The notes: generated by a model not told the origin, from the letters alone. A DNA stretch of 64,000 nucleotides from Microvirga aerilata (GCF_016743775.1 NZ_JAEQMY010000022.1:1-64000); one strand, 5' to 3'. Shown: positions 8,426 to 18,858, counted from the stretch's first letter. Program-made: numbers and translations.

Positions 8426-9787
8426 CTAAGCCTGACGCTCGATGCGGGTGAGGCCGCCCATGTAAGGCTGCAGCACGGCTGGCACCATGACGCTGCCGTC
8501 CTCGTTCTGGTAGTTCTCCAGAACGGCCACAAGGGTGCGGCCGACAGCGAGGCCGGAGCCGTTCAGCGTGTGCACGAAGCGCGGCTGCTTTTCGCCGGCG
8601 GCCCGATAGCGGGCATTCATGCGCCGGGCCTGGAAGTCGGAGCAGACCGAGCAGCTCGAAATCTCGCGATAAGCCCCCTGCCCCGGCAGCCAGACCTCGA
8701 TGTCGTAGGTCTTGGTCGAGGAGAAGCCCATGTCGCCGGTGCAAAGCGTCATGGTGCGGAACGGAAGGTCCAGCTTCTTGAGCACGTTCTCGGCGCTGGC
8801 GAGCATGCGCTCATGCTCGTCGGCCGAGGTCTCTGGCGTGGTGATCGACACGAGCTCGCATTTCACGAACTGGTGCTGGCGGATCATGCCGCGGGTGTCG
8901 CGGCCGGCGGAGCCCGCCTCGGCGCGGAAGCTGGGGGTGAGCGCCGTGAAGCGCAGCGGCAGCTCCTCCTCGGAGAGGATCTGCTCGCGCACGAGGTTGG
9001 TGAGCGTGACCTCCGCCGTCGGGATCATGCCGTAGCGGATGTCCTTGATCATCTTGGCAACCGCATCGCGCGGCTGGCCCTCGAGGGCTGCGGCCACGAC
9101 CTGCTCGAGCGAGTTGCCCGGAAAGGCCCAGAACTGGTCGTCCTCGAACTTGGGCAGCTGCGCCGTGCCGAACATCGCCTCGTCGCGCACCAACAGCGGC
9201 GGGTTCACTTCCGTGTAGCCGTGCTCGGTGGTGTGCAGGTCGATCATGAACTGGCCGAGCGCGCGCTCCAGGCGGGCGAGCCCCCCTTTCAACACCACGA
9301 AGCGCGAGCCGGAGAGCTTCGCGGCCGTCTCGAAATCCATCAGCCCGAGCGCTTCGCCGATTTCGAAATGCTGCTTGGGGCTTTCGAAATTCTTCGGATT
9401 GCCGAACCGGTGGCGCTCCACGTTGCCGTGCTCGTCGGCCCCGACAGGCACGCCTTCCTTGGGAATGTTGGGGATCGCGGCGAGAACGTCGAGCAGTGCC
9501 TTGTCGGCTGCACGCTCGGCCTGCTCCAGCTCCGGCATCGCCTCCTTGATGCGGGCCACCTCGGCCATCAGTTCCTGCGCCAGGGCCTCGTCCTTCTTGG
9601 CCTTCGCCTGCCCGATCTCCTTGGACAAGGCGTTGCGGCGCTCGGTGGCGGCCTGCAGGGCGGAGACGGCGCCCTTGCGCCCGTCGTCGAGGGCGATCAG
9701 GCGCTCGGACAGGGGCTCCATCCCCCGGTTCCGGAGGCCTTGATCGAAAGCCGCGGGGTTTTCGCGGATGGAACGGATGTCGTGCAT
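8426..9787 (-). CDS. serS: Seryl-tRNA synthetase
   Basis: This class II synthetase charges tRNA-Ser. I start at the ATG at 9787 ([16 protein letters not shown]), which is the usual family start and gives 453 residues. The longer in-frame extension upstream runs into the family A repeat and is rejected. An N-terminal coiled-coil arm (about residues 30-105) precedes the catalytic core. Motif 2 is visible as [21 protein letters not shown], written here in part, and motif 3 as [14 protein letters not shown] near the C-terminus. surE follows after three bases. The 3' side of the tat operon lies upstream. Confidence 0.97.
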   Translation of the reverse strand: MHDIRSIRENPAAFDQGLRNRGMEPLSERLIALDDGRKGAVSALQAATERRNALSKEIGQAKAKKDEALAQELMAEVARIKEAMPELEQAERAADKALLDVLAAIPNIPKEGVPVGADEHGNVERHRFGNPKNFESPKQHFEIGEALGLMDFETAAKLSGSRFVVLKGGLARLERALGQFMIDLHTTEHGYTEVNPPLLVRDEAMFGTAQLPKFEDDQFWAFPGNSLEQVVAAALEGQPRDAVAKMIKDIRYGMIPTAEVTLTNLVREQILSEEELPLRFTALTPSFRAEAGSAGRDTRGMIRQHQFVKCELVSITTPETSADEHERMLASAENVLKKLDLPFRTMTLCTGDMGFSSTKTYDIEVWLPGQGAYREISSCSVCSDFQARRMNARYRAAGEKQPRFVHTLNGSGLAVGRTLVAVLENYQNEDGSVMVPAVLQPYMGGLTRIERQA

Positions 9788-9824
9788 GGAATGAGGACCT
9801 GTTTCGTCGAGCGGCCCTGCCTTA

Positions 9825-9908
9825 GCGCATCGTGCGGAAAAGTGGAATTCGGTTTTCCGCATCGGACGATGCGCTTGCCCGGGAGGCATCGGATTTTGGA
9901 TCCGATGC
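9825..9908. repeat. Dispersed palindromic repeat, family A
   Basis: Left unit: GCGGAAAA facing TTTTCCGC, enclosed by GCGCATCGT and ACGATGCGC. Right unit: GCATCGGA facing TCCGATGC around a seven-base loop; its inner stem is shorter than in the copy at 35.8 kb. It fills most of the tatC-serS spacer. Confidence 0.8.
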
Positions 9909-9972
9909 CGAGCACGGGACCGCCCTTATCGGGCCAAGGAGGTGGCGGACATCGGTAGAGGCTTTTTGAGCC

Positions 9973-10776
9973 CTAGCCTTCCGCCGCGCGCGCGGCCTCG
10001 GCTTCCGCACGCCTCTTCTCCACCATGATGACGGACAAGATGGACGCCTCGTAGAGAAGCAAGGTGGGGACCGCAAGGGCGAACTGGCTGATCACGTCGG
10101 GCGGGGTGAGAACGGCCGCGATCACGAAGACGATGACCACCGCGTAGCGGCGCTTGTCCTTCAGGAACTGCGAATCGATGATCCCGGCCCGGGCCAGCAG
10201 GGTCAGGATGACGGGCAGCTGGAAGCAGATGCCGAAGGCGAAGATCAGCGTCATGATCAGCGACAGGTACTCGCTGACCTTGGGCAGGAACTCGATGGTG
10301 GGACCGGACTCGCTCGCCAGCTGCTGCATGCCCACGGAGAAGCGCATGAGAAGCGGCATGGCGACGAAATAAACGCAGGCCGCCCCGACGGCGAACAGAA
10401 CCGGCGTCGCGACCAGGTAGGGCACGAAAGCCCGGCGCTCGTTCTTGTAGAGACCCGGCGCCACGAACTTGTACACCTGCATGGCGATGATCGGAAAAGC
10501 CAGGAACCCTGCGCCGAAAGCCGCGACCTGGATCTGCGTGAACAGATACTCGAGGCCGTGGGTATAAACGAGGTGGGCCTTGTCCGGCGAGCCGACGGCC
10601 AGGACATAGGGCCATACCAGAGCGTTATAGATGTACTTCGCCGCGGCAAAGCACGCGAAGAACATCAGCACGAAAGCGACAAGCGCCTTGATCAGGCGCG
10701 TGCGCAGCTCGGTGAGATGTTCGATCAGGGGCGCGCGCGATGCCTCGACCTCATCCTGTTCAACGGCGGTGGTCAT
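9973..10776 (-). CDS. tatC: Sec-independent translocase subunit TatC
   Basis: TatC is the polytopic receptor of the twin-arginine translocase and recognises RR signal peptides with TatB. The 267-residue protein has the N-terminal family block [17 protein letters not shown], six predicted membrane helices and the conserved region [19 protein letters not shown] near residue 175. The start codon overlaps the tatB stop by four bases (ATGA), indicating translational coupling. It is the last gene of tatA-tatB-tatC on the minus strand. A likely Tat substrate in this window is the cupin gene at 45.9 kb. Confidence 0.97.
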   Translation of the reverse strand: MTTAVEQDEVEASRAPLIEHLTELRTRLIKALVAFVLMFFACFAAAKYIYNALVWPYVLAVGSPDKAHLVYTHGLEYLFTQIQVAAFGAGFLAFPIIAMQVYKFVAPGLYKNERRAFVPYLVATPVLFAVGAACVYFVAMPLLMRFSVGMQQLASESGPTIEFLPKVSEYLSLIMTLIFAFGICFQLPVILTLLARAGIIDSQFLKDKRRYAVVIVFVIAAVLTPPDVISQFALAVPTLLLYEASILSVIMVEKRRAEAEAARAAEG

Positions 10777-11354
10777 CCGACTTTCGCGTCCGGTTTCTCT
10801 GAGAGTTGTTGAGCGATGGCGGCCTGCTGGGCCTCATACTCGGCTTCGCGCCGCAGGGATTCGGCGATCTCCGTTGCCGGATCGACCGTCGGCGGAAGCG
10901 GCAGGTCGATGAGCGGGTCGGCGGGAGGCGGCACTCGGCCCTCCACCACGTCCTGAACCGAGGCATCGGAGCCCACCGGCGAAGTCGTCCCTTGTAGAGC
11001 CGTCCCTTGAACGGTTTCTTCCACGCTGCCTGTTTGAGGCGCCTTCTCCGAGGCACCTGCGGGCGCTTCGATGGAGGTCTTCAGCTCGTCCCGAAAGGTC
11101 TGGATCGGGTTGAAGCTGGTGCTGGTGGCCGACGACACGGAGTCGTTCACGCTCTGCAGCTGCTTCTTGACGTCGTCGAGCTCGGCCTCGCGCATGGCCT
11201 CGTTGAACTGGCCCTGGAACTCAGCCGCCATGCGGCGAACCTTGCCGGTCACCTGCCCGACAGTCCGCAGCGCCCTCGGCAGATCCTTTGGGCCGATCAC
11301 GATCAGCGCAACGGCGCCGATCACCATGATCTCACCCCAGCTCATGTCCAACAT
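10773..11354 (-). CDS. tatB: Sec-independent translocase subunit TatB
   Basis: TatB pairs with TatC to bind twin-arginine signals. The 193-residue protein starts with the short membrane helix and hinge typical of the family ([17 protein letters not shown] then [12 protein letters not shown]), followed by an amphipathic helix and a long, charged, low-complexity C-terminal tail rich in Pro, Ala and Gln, which varies among species. It begins 73 bases after tatA ends and overlaps the tatC start. The length is at the upper part of the usual range because of the tail. Confidence 0.95.
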   Translation of the reverse strand: MLDMSWGEIMVIGAVALIVIGPKDLPRALRTVGQVTGKVRRMAAEFQGQFNEAMREAELDDVKKQLQSVNDSVSSATSTSFNPIQTFRDELKTSIEAPAGASEKAPQTGSVEETVQGTALQGTTSPVGSDASVQDVVEGRVPPPADPLIDLPLPPTVDPATEIAESLRREAEYEAQQAAIAQQLSEKPDAKVG

Positions 11355-11427
11355 GACGTGGCCTCGAACCTGCCCTTTAGGTACTCACGCGTACTGTCGA
11401 GCCACGATGGTGGCTCCCGACGAAAGC

Positions 11428-11673
11428 TCAACCGACCTTGTGATCCGACGTCACGGTTGTGGTGGTGGTCGTGCCGTTCTGATGATCGATGGTCCGAACG
11501 GTTTCGGACGGCTGCACGGGCTTTGCCGGGGCGTCGTCCTCGGACATGCCCTTCTTGAAGGCTTTGATGCCCTTCGCCACATCGCCCATCATGTCGGAGA
11601 TCTTGCCGCGTCCAAACAGCAGGACGACGATCAGACCCACAACGATCCAGTGCCAAATACTCGTGCCACCCAT
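11428..11673 (-). CDS. tatA: Sec-independent translocase subunit TatA
   Basis: TatA oligomers form the twin-arginine protein-conducting assembly. The 81-residue protein has the classic short membrane helix ([15 protein letters not shown]), the [20 protein letters not shown] hinge and amphipathic helix, and an acidic tail. An AGGAGG ribosome-binding site lies six bases before the ATG. It is the first tat gene, followed by tatB and tatC, and lies 56 bases after the stop of an orphan ABC ATPase gene. It is smaller than TatB, as expected. Confidence 0.96.
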   Translation of the reverse strand: MGGTSIWHWIVVGLIVVLLFGRGKISDMMGDVAKGIKAFKKGMSEDDAPAKPVQPSETVRTIDHQNGTTTTTTVTSDHKVG

Positions 11674-11729
11674 GGCAATCCTCCTGCGCCCCGGAAGGCG
11701 CGGCTTTTGAATTCGAACTCGCCGCCAAC

Positions 11730-12854
11730 CTATGCGTCGGACGCGGCGAAAACAAGGACATCCTTAGTATCGACTTCGATGCCCACATCCTGCCCCTCCT
11801 TCACGCCAACGGGATCGTGAACGCGGGCCTGCAGGGGACGGTCCACCCCCTGCACGTCGATATGGACGAGATCGACCTCGCCTAAGAACCTGCGCGACGC
11901 CACCCGCCCCGGCAGGCAGAAGCCCGCCGGCTTGAGCTTCAGCCCCTGGGGACGCACGCAGACGACGGCCGGGCCGTCCTCCAGATGCGGGGCCGGGAAG
12001 ATGCCCACGGGGCAGCTGACCTGATGGTTGCGGACGACGCCGGGGATCTCGTTGAAATCGCAGAAGAAACGGGCTGCGAACAGGTTGGCGGGCCGCCGGT
12101 AGATCTCCTCCGATTCCCCCTGCTGGATGATGGCTCCCGAGCGCATCAGCACGATCCGGTCGGCGATTCGCATCGCCTCCTCGGGGTCGTGCGTCACCAC
12201 GATGGTGGTGGCTCCGTTCTCCCGCAGGATCGCCACGGTCTCGTCGCGGATGGCGTCGCGCATGCGCCGGTCGAGATTCGAGAAGGGCTCGTCCATCAGC
12301 AGCACGCCCGGTCGCGGCGCGATGGAGCGCGCCAGCGCCACCCGCTGCTGTTCGCCGCCCGACAGGGTATGGGGATACTCGTTCGCATAATGCTCTAGCC
12401 CGACGCGAGACAAGGCGCGGCGCGCGGCGATGCCGGCCTCGGAGACGGAGAGATCCTTCAGGCCGAACATGACGTTCTGCTGGATCGTCATGTGCGGAAA
12501 CAGGGCATAGTCCTGGAACATCAGGCCGATGCCCCTCTTTTCCGGCTCCACGAAGGCTTTGGGGCCGCTGACCTCCAGGCCGTCCATGAGCACCCGCCCG
12601 GCCGTGGGAGCCTCGACCCCTGCGGCCACGCGCAGCAGCGTGGTCTTTCCGCAGCCGGAATGGCCCAGAAGGCAGACGATCTCCCCCGGCTCGACGGTGA
12701 GCGACACCCCATCGACTGCGCGCTGGCTGCCATAGGCCTGTACGATGTTCTCGAAGGTCAGCTGCGCCGGGATGGACGCGCCCGCCGTTCCGCGCTGGCC
12801 CCATCGCGGCAGCCGGAACAGGTCGCGGGCAGAGCCGGCAGGCTTTGCGGTCAT
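11730..12854 (-). CDS. ABC transporter ATP-binding protein, FbpC/PotA-like, orphan
   Basis: The 374-residue protein is a full-length importer-type ATPase with Walker [10 protein letters not shown] (near residue 65), signature [13 protein letters not shown] (near 167), Walker [13 protein letters not shown] (near 187), switch histidine [10 protein letters not shown] and a C-terminal TOBE-like regulatory region. Closest family types are iron(III), polyamine or sugar ATPases. No permease or binding-protein gene is adjacent, so the partner must be encoded elsewhere. Its ATG overlaps the scpB stop codon (ATGA), indicating translational coupling. The reading frame stays open upstream through scpB, but MTAKPAGS at 12854 is the sensible start. 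Confidence 0.88.
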   Translation of the reverse strand: MTAKPAGSARDLFRLPRWGQRGTAGASIPAQLTFENIVQAYGSQRAVDGVSLTVEPGEIVCLLGHSGCGKTTLLRVAAGVEAPTAGRVLMDGLEVSGPKAFVEPEKRGIGLMFQDYALFPHMTIQQNVMFGLKDLSVSEAGIAARRALSRVGLEHYANEYPHTLSGGEQQRVALARSIAPRPGVLLMDEPFSNLDRRMRDAIRDETVAILRENGATTIVVTHDPEEAMRIADRIVLMRSGAIIQQGESEEIYRRPANLFAARFFCDFNEIPGVVRNHQVSCPVGIFPAPHLEDGPAVVCVRPQGLKLKPAGFCLPGRVASRRFLGEVDLVHIDVQGVDRPLQARVHDPVGVKEGQDVGIEVDTKDVLVFAASDA

Positions 12855-13561
12855 TCCTCGCCCGCCTCGGTCCGGTGCATGTCGAGGGGCTGGAGGAAAT
12901 CGTCCTGGTCGAGAGGGTCCTCGTCCTCGCGCAGGGCATCCGCGTCGGAGGGCACGGGCACCGAGAAGTCGGACGGCACCCGCCCTTCGATGAAGCCGGC
13001 GCCTTTCAGCTCCTCCAGCCCCGGCAGGTCCTCGATGGCATCGAGGCCGAAATGCTCCAGGAAACCGGGCGTGGTGCCGTAGGTGACCGGGCGGCCCGGT
13101 GCCTTCCGGCGGCCTCGGAGGCGAATCCAGCCTGTTTCCAGAAGGGTATCGACCGTGCCCTTCGAGGTGGCGACGCCGCGGATCTCCTCGATCTCGGCGC
13201 GGGTCACCGGCTGGTGGTAGGCGATGATCGCCAGGGTTTCCATGGCGGCGCGGGACAGCCTGCGCTGCTCGACCACATTGCGGGCCAGCACGAAGGACAG
13301 GTCGCTTGCCGTGCGGAAGGCCCACTTTCCGGCAACCCGGACGAGGTTCACGCCCCGAAGCGCATAAAGGCTCTCCAGATCCTGCAGGATCTTCTCCACA
13401 TCGGCGCCCTCCGGCAGGCGGCCGGCCAGCTCCGCGGCGCCCAGCGGGCTGGCGGATGCGAACAGGAGCGCCTCGGCGATCCGCATGGCCTCGCCATGAT
13501 CGGGCACGTGGCTGATCTCGTCCTCCGGGGCGTCCGGCATCTCGGCTGTTTCTTCCTGCAT
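12851..13561 (-). CDS. scpB: Segregation and condensation protein B
   Basis: ScpB is a winged-helix kleisin partner of the SMC condensin complex that organises and separates chromosomes. The 236-residue protein shows the family core RIAEALLFASASPLGAAELA near residue 27 and the block ETLAIIAYHQPVTRAEIEEIRG near 106, followed by a winged-helix region with GRRKAPGRPVTYGTT. The C-terminal tail is acidic. It starts one base after scpA ends. The downstream ABC ATPase gene overlaps its stop codon. No smc gene is in the window. Confidence 0.94.
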   Translation of the reverse strand: MQEETAEMPDAPEDEISHVPDHGEAMRIAEALLFASASPLGAAELAGRLPEGADVEKILQDLESLYALRGVNLVRVAGKWAFRTASDLSFVLARNVVEQRRLSRAAMETLAIIAYHQPVTRAEIEEIRGVATSKGTVDTLLETGWIRLRGRRKAPGRPVTYGTTPGFLEHFGLDAIEDLPGLEELKGAGFIEGRVPSDFSVPVPSDADALREDEDPLDQDDFLQPLDMHRTEAGEE

Positions 13562-13562
13562 G

Positions 13563-14360
13563 TCACACTCCCGCGGCGGCAGGGTCGGCGGGCTTGACCC
13601 AGACCGGAGCGAAGGCCTCGTCCTGGCGAACCGTGAGCTTGCCCTCCCGCACCATCTCCAGGGTGGCCGACAGGGCTGAGGCCATGACCGTGGAGCGCAT
13701 GGCGGGCTCGACCATGTACTCGACGAGATAGGTGTCGAGGGTCACCCAATCGCTCAGGTGGCCGACCAGTCGCTCCAGGGCCTCCCGCGCATCCACAAGG
13801 GACCAGACGTTGCGTTTGTGGAGGGAGACGCGGGCGTTGAACTGAATCTGCCGCTGCTGGGCATAGGCCTTGAGCAGATCGTAGAGGCTGGCCTCATAGC
13901 GGGAGTCCCGATTGACGATCACGGGCTCCGGCGCTCCGCGCGCAAAGACGTCCCGGCCGAGCCAGGCCCGCTCGCCCATCTTCTTGGCCGCCTCGCGGAT
14001 AGCCTCCAGGCGGCGCAGGCGCAGGGCCAGGGCCGTGGCCAGCTCCTCGGCGCTCGGCTCCTCCCCTTTGGGAGGCTCGGGCAGCAGCAGGCGCGATTTT
14101 AGATAGGCGAGCCACGCCGCCATCACGAGGTAATCCGCCGCAAGCTCCAGGCGCATGCGGCGCGCCTCCTCGATGAAGGTGATGTACTGCTCGGCCAGCG
14201 CCAGAATCGAGATGCGGTGGAGGTCCACCTTCTGGCGCCGCGCCAGCTCCAGCAGGAGATCGAGCGGCCCCTCGAACCCGTCCACGTCGACGAGGAGAGC
14301 GGGCTCGCTCTCGGACCGTTCGGTGCGCTCGACATCCTCGAAGGGTAAGGGCTTGGCCAT
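13563..14360 (-). CDS. scpA: Segregation and condensation protein A
   Basis: ScpA is the kleisin subunit bridging the SMC dimer. The 265-residue protein has the N-terminal SMC-binding segment FEGPLDLLLELARRQKVDL near residue 29 and the helical block EYLVMAAWLAYLKSRLLLP-like near 80 (here DYLVMAAWLAYLKSRLLLP), ending in a small winged-helix region near TVMASALSATLEMVREG. It lies 36 bases downstream of nagZ and one base before scpB, so nagZ-scpA-scpB are probably one transcript. Length and layout are normal. Confidence 0.94.
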   Translation of the reverse strand: MAKPLPFEDVERTERSESEPALLVDVDGFEGPLDLLLELARRQKVDLHRISILALAEQYITFIEEARRMRLELAADYLVMAAWLAYLKSRLLLPEPPKGEEPSAEELATALALRLRRLEAIREAAKKMGERAWLGRDVFARGAPEPVIVNRDSRYEASLYDLLKAYAQQRQIQFNARVSLHKRNVWSLVDAREALERLVGHLSDWVTLDTYLVEYMVEPAMRSTVMASALSATLEMVREGKLTVRQDEAFAPVWVKPADPAAAGV

Positions 14361-14396
14361 GGACGCTACTCAACTCGACGCATTCGGAGCCGCATC

Positions 14397-15416
14397 TTAG
14401 GCGATCATCGCAAGAGCAGCGTCAAGTCTCGAGCGGGCATCCACAGGATCCAGGGGCTCCGGCTCATGGGTGATGCGCGCCAAGGCCGCGTTGGCCCGGC
14501 GCAAGGCCTCCCCGGCCAGAACGGGCGCTGCCTCGGCGACGGCGGTCATCTCCTCCATATTGCCGTTGCAGTGGAGGGCCATGTCGCAGCCCGCCGCGAA
14601 CGCAGCCTCGGCGCGATCCCGGAACGCTCCCGAAAGGGCGTGCATGGATAGATCGTCCGTCATCACCAGCCCGTCATAGCCGATATGGCCCCGGATGATC
14701 TCCTCGATCACGATGCGGGAGGTCGTCGCGGGCCGGTCCGGATCGAGCGCCGTGTAGACCACGTGGGCCGTCATCGCCAGCGGCATGTCGGTCAGCATGC
14801 GGAAGGGGGCGAAATCGTGCCGCTCCAGCTCCTCGCGGGTGGCGTCGACCACGGGAAGCGACAGGTGGCTGTCGGAGGCGGCCCGGCCATGGCCCGGCAT
14901 GTGCTTGACCACCGGCAGCACGCCGCCGGCCATCAGCCCCTCGGCGGCGGCTCGCCCGAGCACGGCAACCTGGCTCGGAGTCTTGCCGTAGGCCCGGTCG
15001 CCGATGATGTCGTGAGAGCCCGGAGACGGCACGTCCAGCACCGGCAGGCAATCCACCGTGATCCCGACCTGCCGCAGATCGTGCGCGATCAGCCGCGCTC
15101 CAAGGCGGGTTATCTCGCGCTGGACGAGGGGATCATTGGCGTGAACGCGGCCATAGGCACCGCCCGCCGGGTATTTCGGCCAGTGCGGCGGCCCCATGCG
15201 TTGAACCCGCCCGCCCTCCTGGTCGATCAGGATCGGGGCGTCGGCCCGTCCGACCGCGTCTCTGATCGAGGCGCAAAGCGCCCTCACCTGCTCCGGATCC
15301 GCCACGTTGCGGCGGAAGAGGATGAAGCCCCAAGGGTCGGCCTCCTTGAAGAAGGCAACCTCGTCGGGGGTGAGCTCGAGGCCGGCACAGCCAGCAATAA
15401 AGGCGCGGGTTTTCAT
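14397..15416 (-). CDS. nagZ: Beta-N-acetylhexosaminidase NagZ
   Basis: NagZ is a cytoplasmic family 3 glycoside hydrolase that removes N-acetylglucosamine from anhydro-muropeptides during wall recycling. In the 339-residue protein the flexible catalytic loop motif KHMPGHGRAASDSH is intact near residue 174, supplying the acid/base histidine, and the nucleophile segment VMTDDLSMHAL lies near 254. There is no signal peptide, fitting the cytoplasm. It is flanked by the SPOR-domain protein gene upstream (93 bases) and scpA downstream (36 bases), a common arrangement in the order. Confidence 0.95.
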   Translation of the reverse strand: MKTRAFIAGCAGLELTPDEVAFFKEADPWGFILFRRNVADPEQVRALCASIRDAVGRADAPILIDQEGGRVQRMGPPHWPKYPAGGAYGRVHANDPLVQREITRLGARLIAHDLRQVGITVDCLPVLDVPSPGSHDIIGDRAYGKTPSQVAVLGRAAAEGLMAGGVLPVVKHMPGHGRAASDSHLSLPVVDATREELERHDFAPFRMLTDMPLAMTAHVVYTALDPDRPATTSRIVIEEIIRGHIGYDGLVMTDDLSMHALSGAFRDRAEAAFAAGCDMALHCNGNMEEMTAVAEAAPVLAGEALRRANAALARITHEPEPLDPVDARSRLDAALAMIA

Positions 15417-15508
15417 ACCCGCGCCTTACGTCCCCTGCTCGGCAGGGTCAAGAAATCTCACCTGACAAGCTTTACGCCGGTGAGCCTCAGGCCAGTTCAG
15501 GCCTCAGG

Positions 15509-16939
15509 TCAGTTCTTGGCCACGAAGCACTGGCCGCCCTGTCCCTGGAGCTTGGAGCACAGGGAGGAGGCTTCTTCCTTCGACAGCGGTCCGACCCGGA
15601 CGCGGAAGACGGTGCTGCCGTTCACCTCGGCCTTGCGGATCAGCGAAGGCATTCCGCCAAGGTCGGGATATTTCCTTTGGAACGCCGCGAAGACCGATTG
15701 GGCCGACGTCTCGGAATTGGCGACACCGAGCTGCACGGCGAAGCCGCCAGTCGGGGTCGTCTCGGCTGCCGCGACAGGCGCAACCGCCGCAGGCTGCACC
15801 GCCGCCACCCGCTGAGGCGAGGATGTGCTGGTGGGCGTGGCGGCCGCCGGAACCGGCTTGGGAGTTGCCGCCGGGGTTGCCGGAGCGGCGACGGGGGTGC
15901 TGGCCACGGGCTTGGGCTGAGCGGACGCCACTTGGACCGGCGCAGGCTGGGCTTGTGCTGGCATGGTCATGGCCGGAGCATGGGCGGCTGCCTGAGGAGC
16001 CGCGGCTTCGGAACCGGCCACGGTGCCGTCGGGACGGATCGTGACCGTGCGGACCTTGCGCGGCTCGCCCAGGTTGAGGCTTGCGGTCTGCTGGTGCTTG
16101 ACCGCGCCTCCCGGCACGGTGCCTCCCGTTGCGTCCGCGACAGCATTGCCGTTCATGCGAACGGTCTGCTGCACGTCGACCGGCTGCTCCTCGCGGTTGA
16201 CCACCTTGGTTTCCGTGCTCTGGGCAGCGCGCTCGTAGATCTGCTTGTTCTGGTTCGGGATCTCGACCCCGCCCGGATTCTGCGGCTGCACCTTGGTCGG
16301 CTCGTTGTTGGCCTTGATCAGGGGCGGCTCGCCGCCCGTGATCGCCGCCGAACCCGAAGCCATGTAGGCTCCGCCGCCGCCGATCACGACAGCGCCGATA
16401 ACCGCCGCGACGGCTAGCATGCCCTTGCGCGAGCGGCTCTTCTCGGCGGGAGCATAGTGCGTGCGTTCGGACTGGGCGTAGTCCTGATCCGCATAGGCCC
16501 CGTTCTGATCGTCGTAGTAGTCCGGGGCATAGGCCTCGTTGCCATAGGCGTCCTGGCCCTGGGAGGCGGCGGCCGGCTTATGGGGATAGGCCTGTCCGCC
16601 GCGGGGGTCGTGCTGCGGGTAGTCGCCGGCGTCGTAGGCCGGTGCGGGGTACCCGGCCTGAGCGGCCCGGTCCGGCACTCCGTGGCCGGACGGCGGCATT
16701 GTGTCGCGGACGGCAAAAAGATCGTCGATGGAAGAGTTTTGCTGGCGCGGACGGGCGGAGCCGTCATTGGCCAAAATGGATTGAAAAGGATCGTCTTGCC
16801 CGACAATCCGCGCCAATTCCGCCAGCGGATCGTTCCGCACGGCGGAAGTTGGCTGGGCCTGCGGGTTGCCTGCCTGGGCGAGTTGCCGCTCGATCTCGGT
16901 GAGGTCGATGGCAAAACGGGGCTTTACTGATTCGCTCAT
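15509..16939 (-). CDS. SPOR-domain membrane protein
   Basis: This 476-residue single-pass protein has a cytoplasmic N-terminal half rich in Gln, Tyr, Pro and Asp, one membrane helix (MLAVAAVIGAVVIGGGGAYM, about residues 172-191), a long Ala/Pro-rich periplasmic linker and a C-terminal SPOR domain (about 398-474) beginning GGFAVQLGVANSE. SPOR domains bind glycan strands lacking stem peptides and gather at division sites. The Ala/Pro linker is low-complexity and should not be used for homology. It sits between argS and nagZ, as in related genomes, suggesting a link to septal wall remodelling. The specific function is not known. Confidence 0.88.
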   Translation of the reverse strand: MSESVKPRFAIDLTEIERQLAQAGNPQAQPTSAVRNDPLAELARIVGQDDPFQSILANDGSARPRQQNSSIDDLFAVRDTMPPSGHGVPDRAAQAGYPAPAYDAGDYPQHDPRGGQAYPHKPAAASQGQDAYGNEAYAPDYYDDQNGAYADQDYAQSERTHYAPAEKSRSRKGMLAVAAVIGAVVIGGGGAYMASGSAAITGGEPPLIKANNEPTKVQPQNPGGVEIPNQNKQIYERAAQSTETKVVNREEQPVDVQQTVRMNGNAVADATGGTVPGGAVKHQQTASLNLGEPRKVRTVTIRPDGTVAGSEAAAPQAAAHAPAMTMPAQAQPAPVQVASAQPKPVASTPVAAPATPAATPKPVPAAATPTSTSSPQRVAAVQPAAVAPVAAAETTPTGGFAVQLGVANSETSAQSVFAAFQRKYPDLGGMPSLIRKAEVNGSTVFRVRVGPLSKEEASSLCSKLQGQGGQCFVAKN

Positions 16940-17046
16940 GCGCCGGATCTCCAGTTACGCGACAAGAGCACCTGCTGCTCCGCCGGCACGACGTGACAGG
17001 ACCCGACGCGAAGCGACCCTAAGCGGTTGATCCGCCTTGGGAAACA

Positions 17047-18810
17047 CTATCGCATTTCGTCAGGTGCCGTGACGCCCAGGATTGCGAGACCAGATGCGAG
17101 CACACCCTTCAGGGCATGCACGAGAGCGAGCCTCGCTTGTGTTGACTCTTTATCAGTTAGATTAACAAAGCGTAATTGCGGCAAGTCTTTGCCCTTATTC
17201 CATAAACTATGGAAGGCGCTGGCCAGGTCGTACAGGTAGAACGCGACCCTGTGAGGCTCGTGAGCTTCCGCCGCCGCCTCGATCATTCTCGGGAACTGGG
17301 CGATGCGGTGGATGATGTCCATTTCCGCTTCGTCACCCAGGATCGACAGATCGGCGCCTTCAAGCTGCGCGCTCGAGAAATCCGCTCCCGGGAACGCCTC
17401 GGCGGCCTGCCGGAAGATGGAGGCGCAGCGGGCATGGGCATACTGGACATAGAAGACCGGGTTGTCCTTGGACTGCTCCACGACCTTGGCGAGGTCGAAG
17501 TCCAGAGGCGCGTCGTTCTTGCGGAAGATCATCATGAAGCGGGTGGAGTCCCGGCCCACCTCGTCCACCACCTCGCGCAGGGTCACGAAGTCGCCCGAGC
17601 GCTTCGACATCTTCACCGGCTCGCCGCCGCGCAGGAGCTTCACGAGCTGGCAGAGCTTCACGTCGAGCTCGGCCCTGTTGTCGGACACGGCCCGCACGGC
17701 TGCCTGCATGCGCTTGACGTAGCCGCCGTGATCGGCGCCCAGCACGTCGATCATGGAGAGGAAGCCGCGCTCGTACTTGGAGCGGTGATAGGCGATGTCG
17801 GAGGCGAAATAGGTGTAGGAGCCGTCAGACTTCATCAGCGGGCGGTCCACCTCGTCCCCGTAGGCCGTGGCGCGGAACAGGAGCTGCTCCCGGTCCTCCC
17901 AGTCCTCGTCCTTCTGACCCTTGGGCGGCGGCAGGCGGCCCATGTAGATCAGGTCACGGCCTTTCAGCTCCTCGATCATCTTGGCTACCTGATCGCCCTC
18001 GGGGCCCTGCTGAAGGGAGCGCTCCGAGAAGAAGATGTCGTGGTGGATGTTGAGCGCGGCGAGATCGCCCCGGATCATGTCCAACATGGCCACGATGGAC
18101 GCCTCCTTGACGAAGGGCAGCCACTCGGTCTCGGGCTTGTCGAGCAGGCTGGAGCCGTGCTCCTGCGCCAGGCGCTCGCCCACGGGCTTCAGGTAGTCGC
18201 CGGGATAGAGCCCCTCCGGGATGGCGCCGATCTCCTGGCCGAGAGCCTCCCGGTAGCGCAGGTAGGCCGAGCGGGCGAGCACATCCACCTGCGCGCCCGC
18301 ATCGTTGATGTAGTACTCGCGGGAGACCTTGTAGCCGGCGAAATCGAGAAGCCCGGCCAGGGCGTCGCCGAACACCGCGCCGCGGCAGTGACCCACATGC
18401 ATGGGGCCCGTGGGGTTGGCCGACACGTACTCGACGTTGACGGCTTTGCCCGCCCCCTGCCCGCTCCGGCCGAAGCCGCTGCTGTCGGCGACCACGGCGC
18501 GCAGAACCTCGTGCAGAACATGGGGCTGGAGCCGGATGTTGATGAAGCCGGGGCCTGCGGCCTCGACCTTCGTGACGCGCGGATCGTCCCCGAGATCGGA
18601 GATGAGAAGCTCGGCCAGGGCGCGGGGGTTCATCCGCGCTTCCTTGGCCAGCACCATGGCGGCGTTGGTGGCGAGATCGCCATGGGAGGGATCGCGCGGC
18701 GGCTCGACCACGACGCGGCTTATGTCCAGCCCCGCCGGGATCTTCCCCGCCTCGGCCAACCGGCCGAGCGCATCCGCAACCCGCTTCTCAAACAGCCCGA
18801 AAATGTTCAT
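17047..18810 (-). CDS. argS: Arginyl-tRNA synthetase
   Basis: This class I synthetase charges tRNA-Arg. The 587-residue protein has the N-terminal Add1 domain (about residues 1-90), the ATP-binding HIGH-type motif [12 protein letters not shown] near 130, the KMSKRSGDF loop near 400 and the C-terminal anticodon-binding DALR domain ending in [13 protein letters not shown]. It starts 48 bases after the dgt stop and lies upstream of the SPOR gene. Its final codons run into an AT-richer stretch (about 17140-17220), which still codes normally. Nothing else is unusual. Confidence 0.97.
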   Translation of the reverse strand: MNIFGLFEKRVADALGRLAEAGKIPAGLDISRVVVEPPRDPSHGDLATNAAMVLAKEARMNPRALAELLISDLGDDPRVTKVEAAGPGFINIRLQPHVLHEVLRAVVADSSGFGRSGQGAGKAVNVEYVSANPTGPMHVGHCRGAVFGDALAGLLDFAGYKVSREYYINDAGAQVDVLARSAYLRYREALGQEIGAIPEGLYPGDYLKPVGERLAQEHGSSLLDKPETEWLPFVKEASIVAMLDMIRGDLAALNIHHDIFFSERSLQQGPEGDQVAKMIEELKGRDLIYMGRLPPPKGQKDEDWEDREQLLFRATAYGDEVDRPLMKSDGSYTYFASDIAYHRSKYERGFLSMIDVLGADHGGYVKRMQAAVRAVSDNRAELDVKLCQLVKLLRGGEPVKMSKRSGDFVTLREVVDEVGRDSTRFMMIFRKNDAPLDFDLAKVVEQSKDNPVFYVQYAHARCASIFRQAAEAFPGADFSSAQLEGADLSILGDEAEMDIIHRIAQFPRMIEAAAEAHEPHRVAFYLYDLASAFHSLWNKGKDLPQLRFVNLTDKESTQARLALVHALKGVLASGLAILGVTAPDEMR

Positions 18811-18858
18811 GGTACTTTGTCTCTGAAGGGCCCAGGGCCCTGGATGTTGTGGTGCCGC

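Noticed and set aside
7340-9958. An 872-residue open frame antisense to surE and serS
   Set aside because: It is a shadow of GC-rich coding DNA. The opposite strand carries two complete conserved enzymes and the frame has no domain resemblance.
12855-13325. Upstream extension of the ABC ATPase frame
   Set aside because: It overlaps scpB, which is conserved, and the protein family starts near MTAKPAGS.
15509-16500. Tandem Pro/Ala repeats in the SPOR and NlpD-like genes
   Set aside because: They are low-complexity linkers, not ordered DNA repeats.
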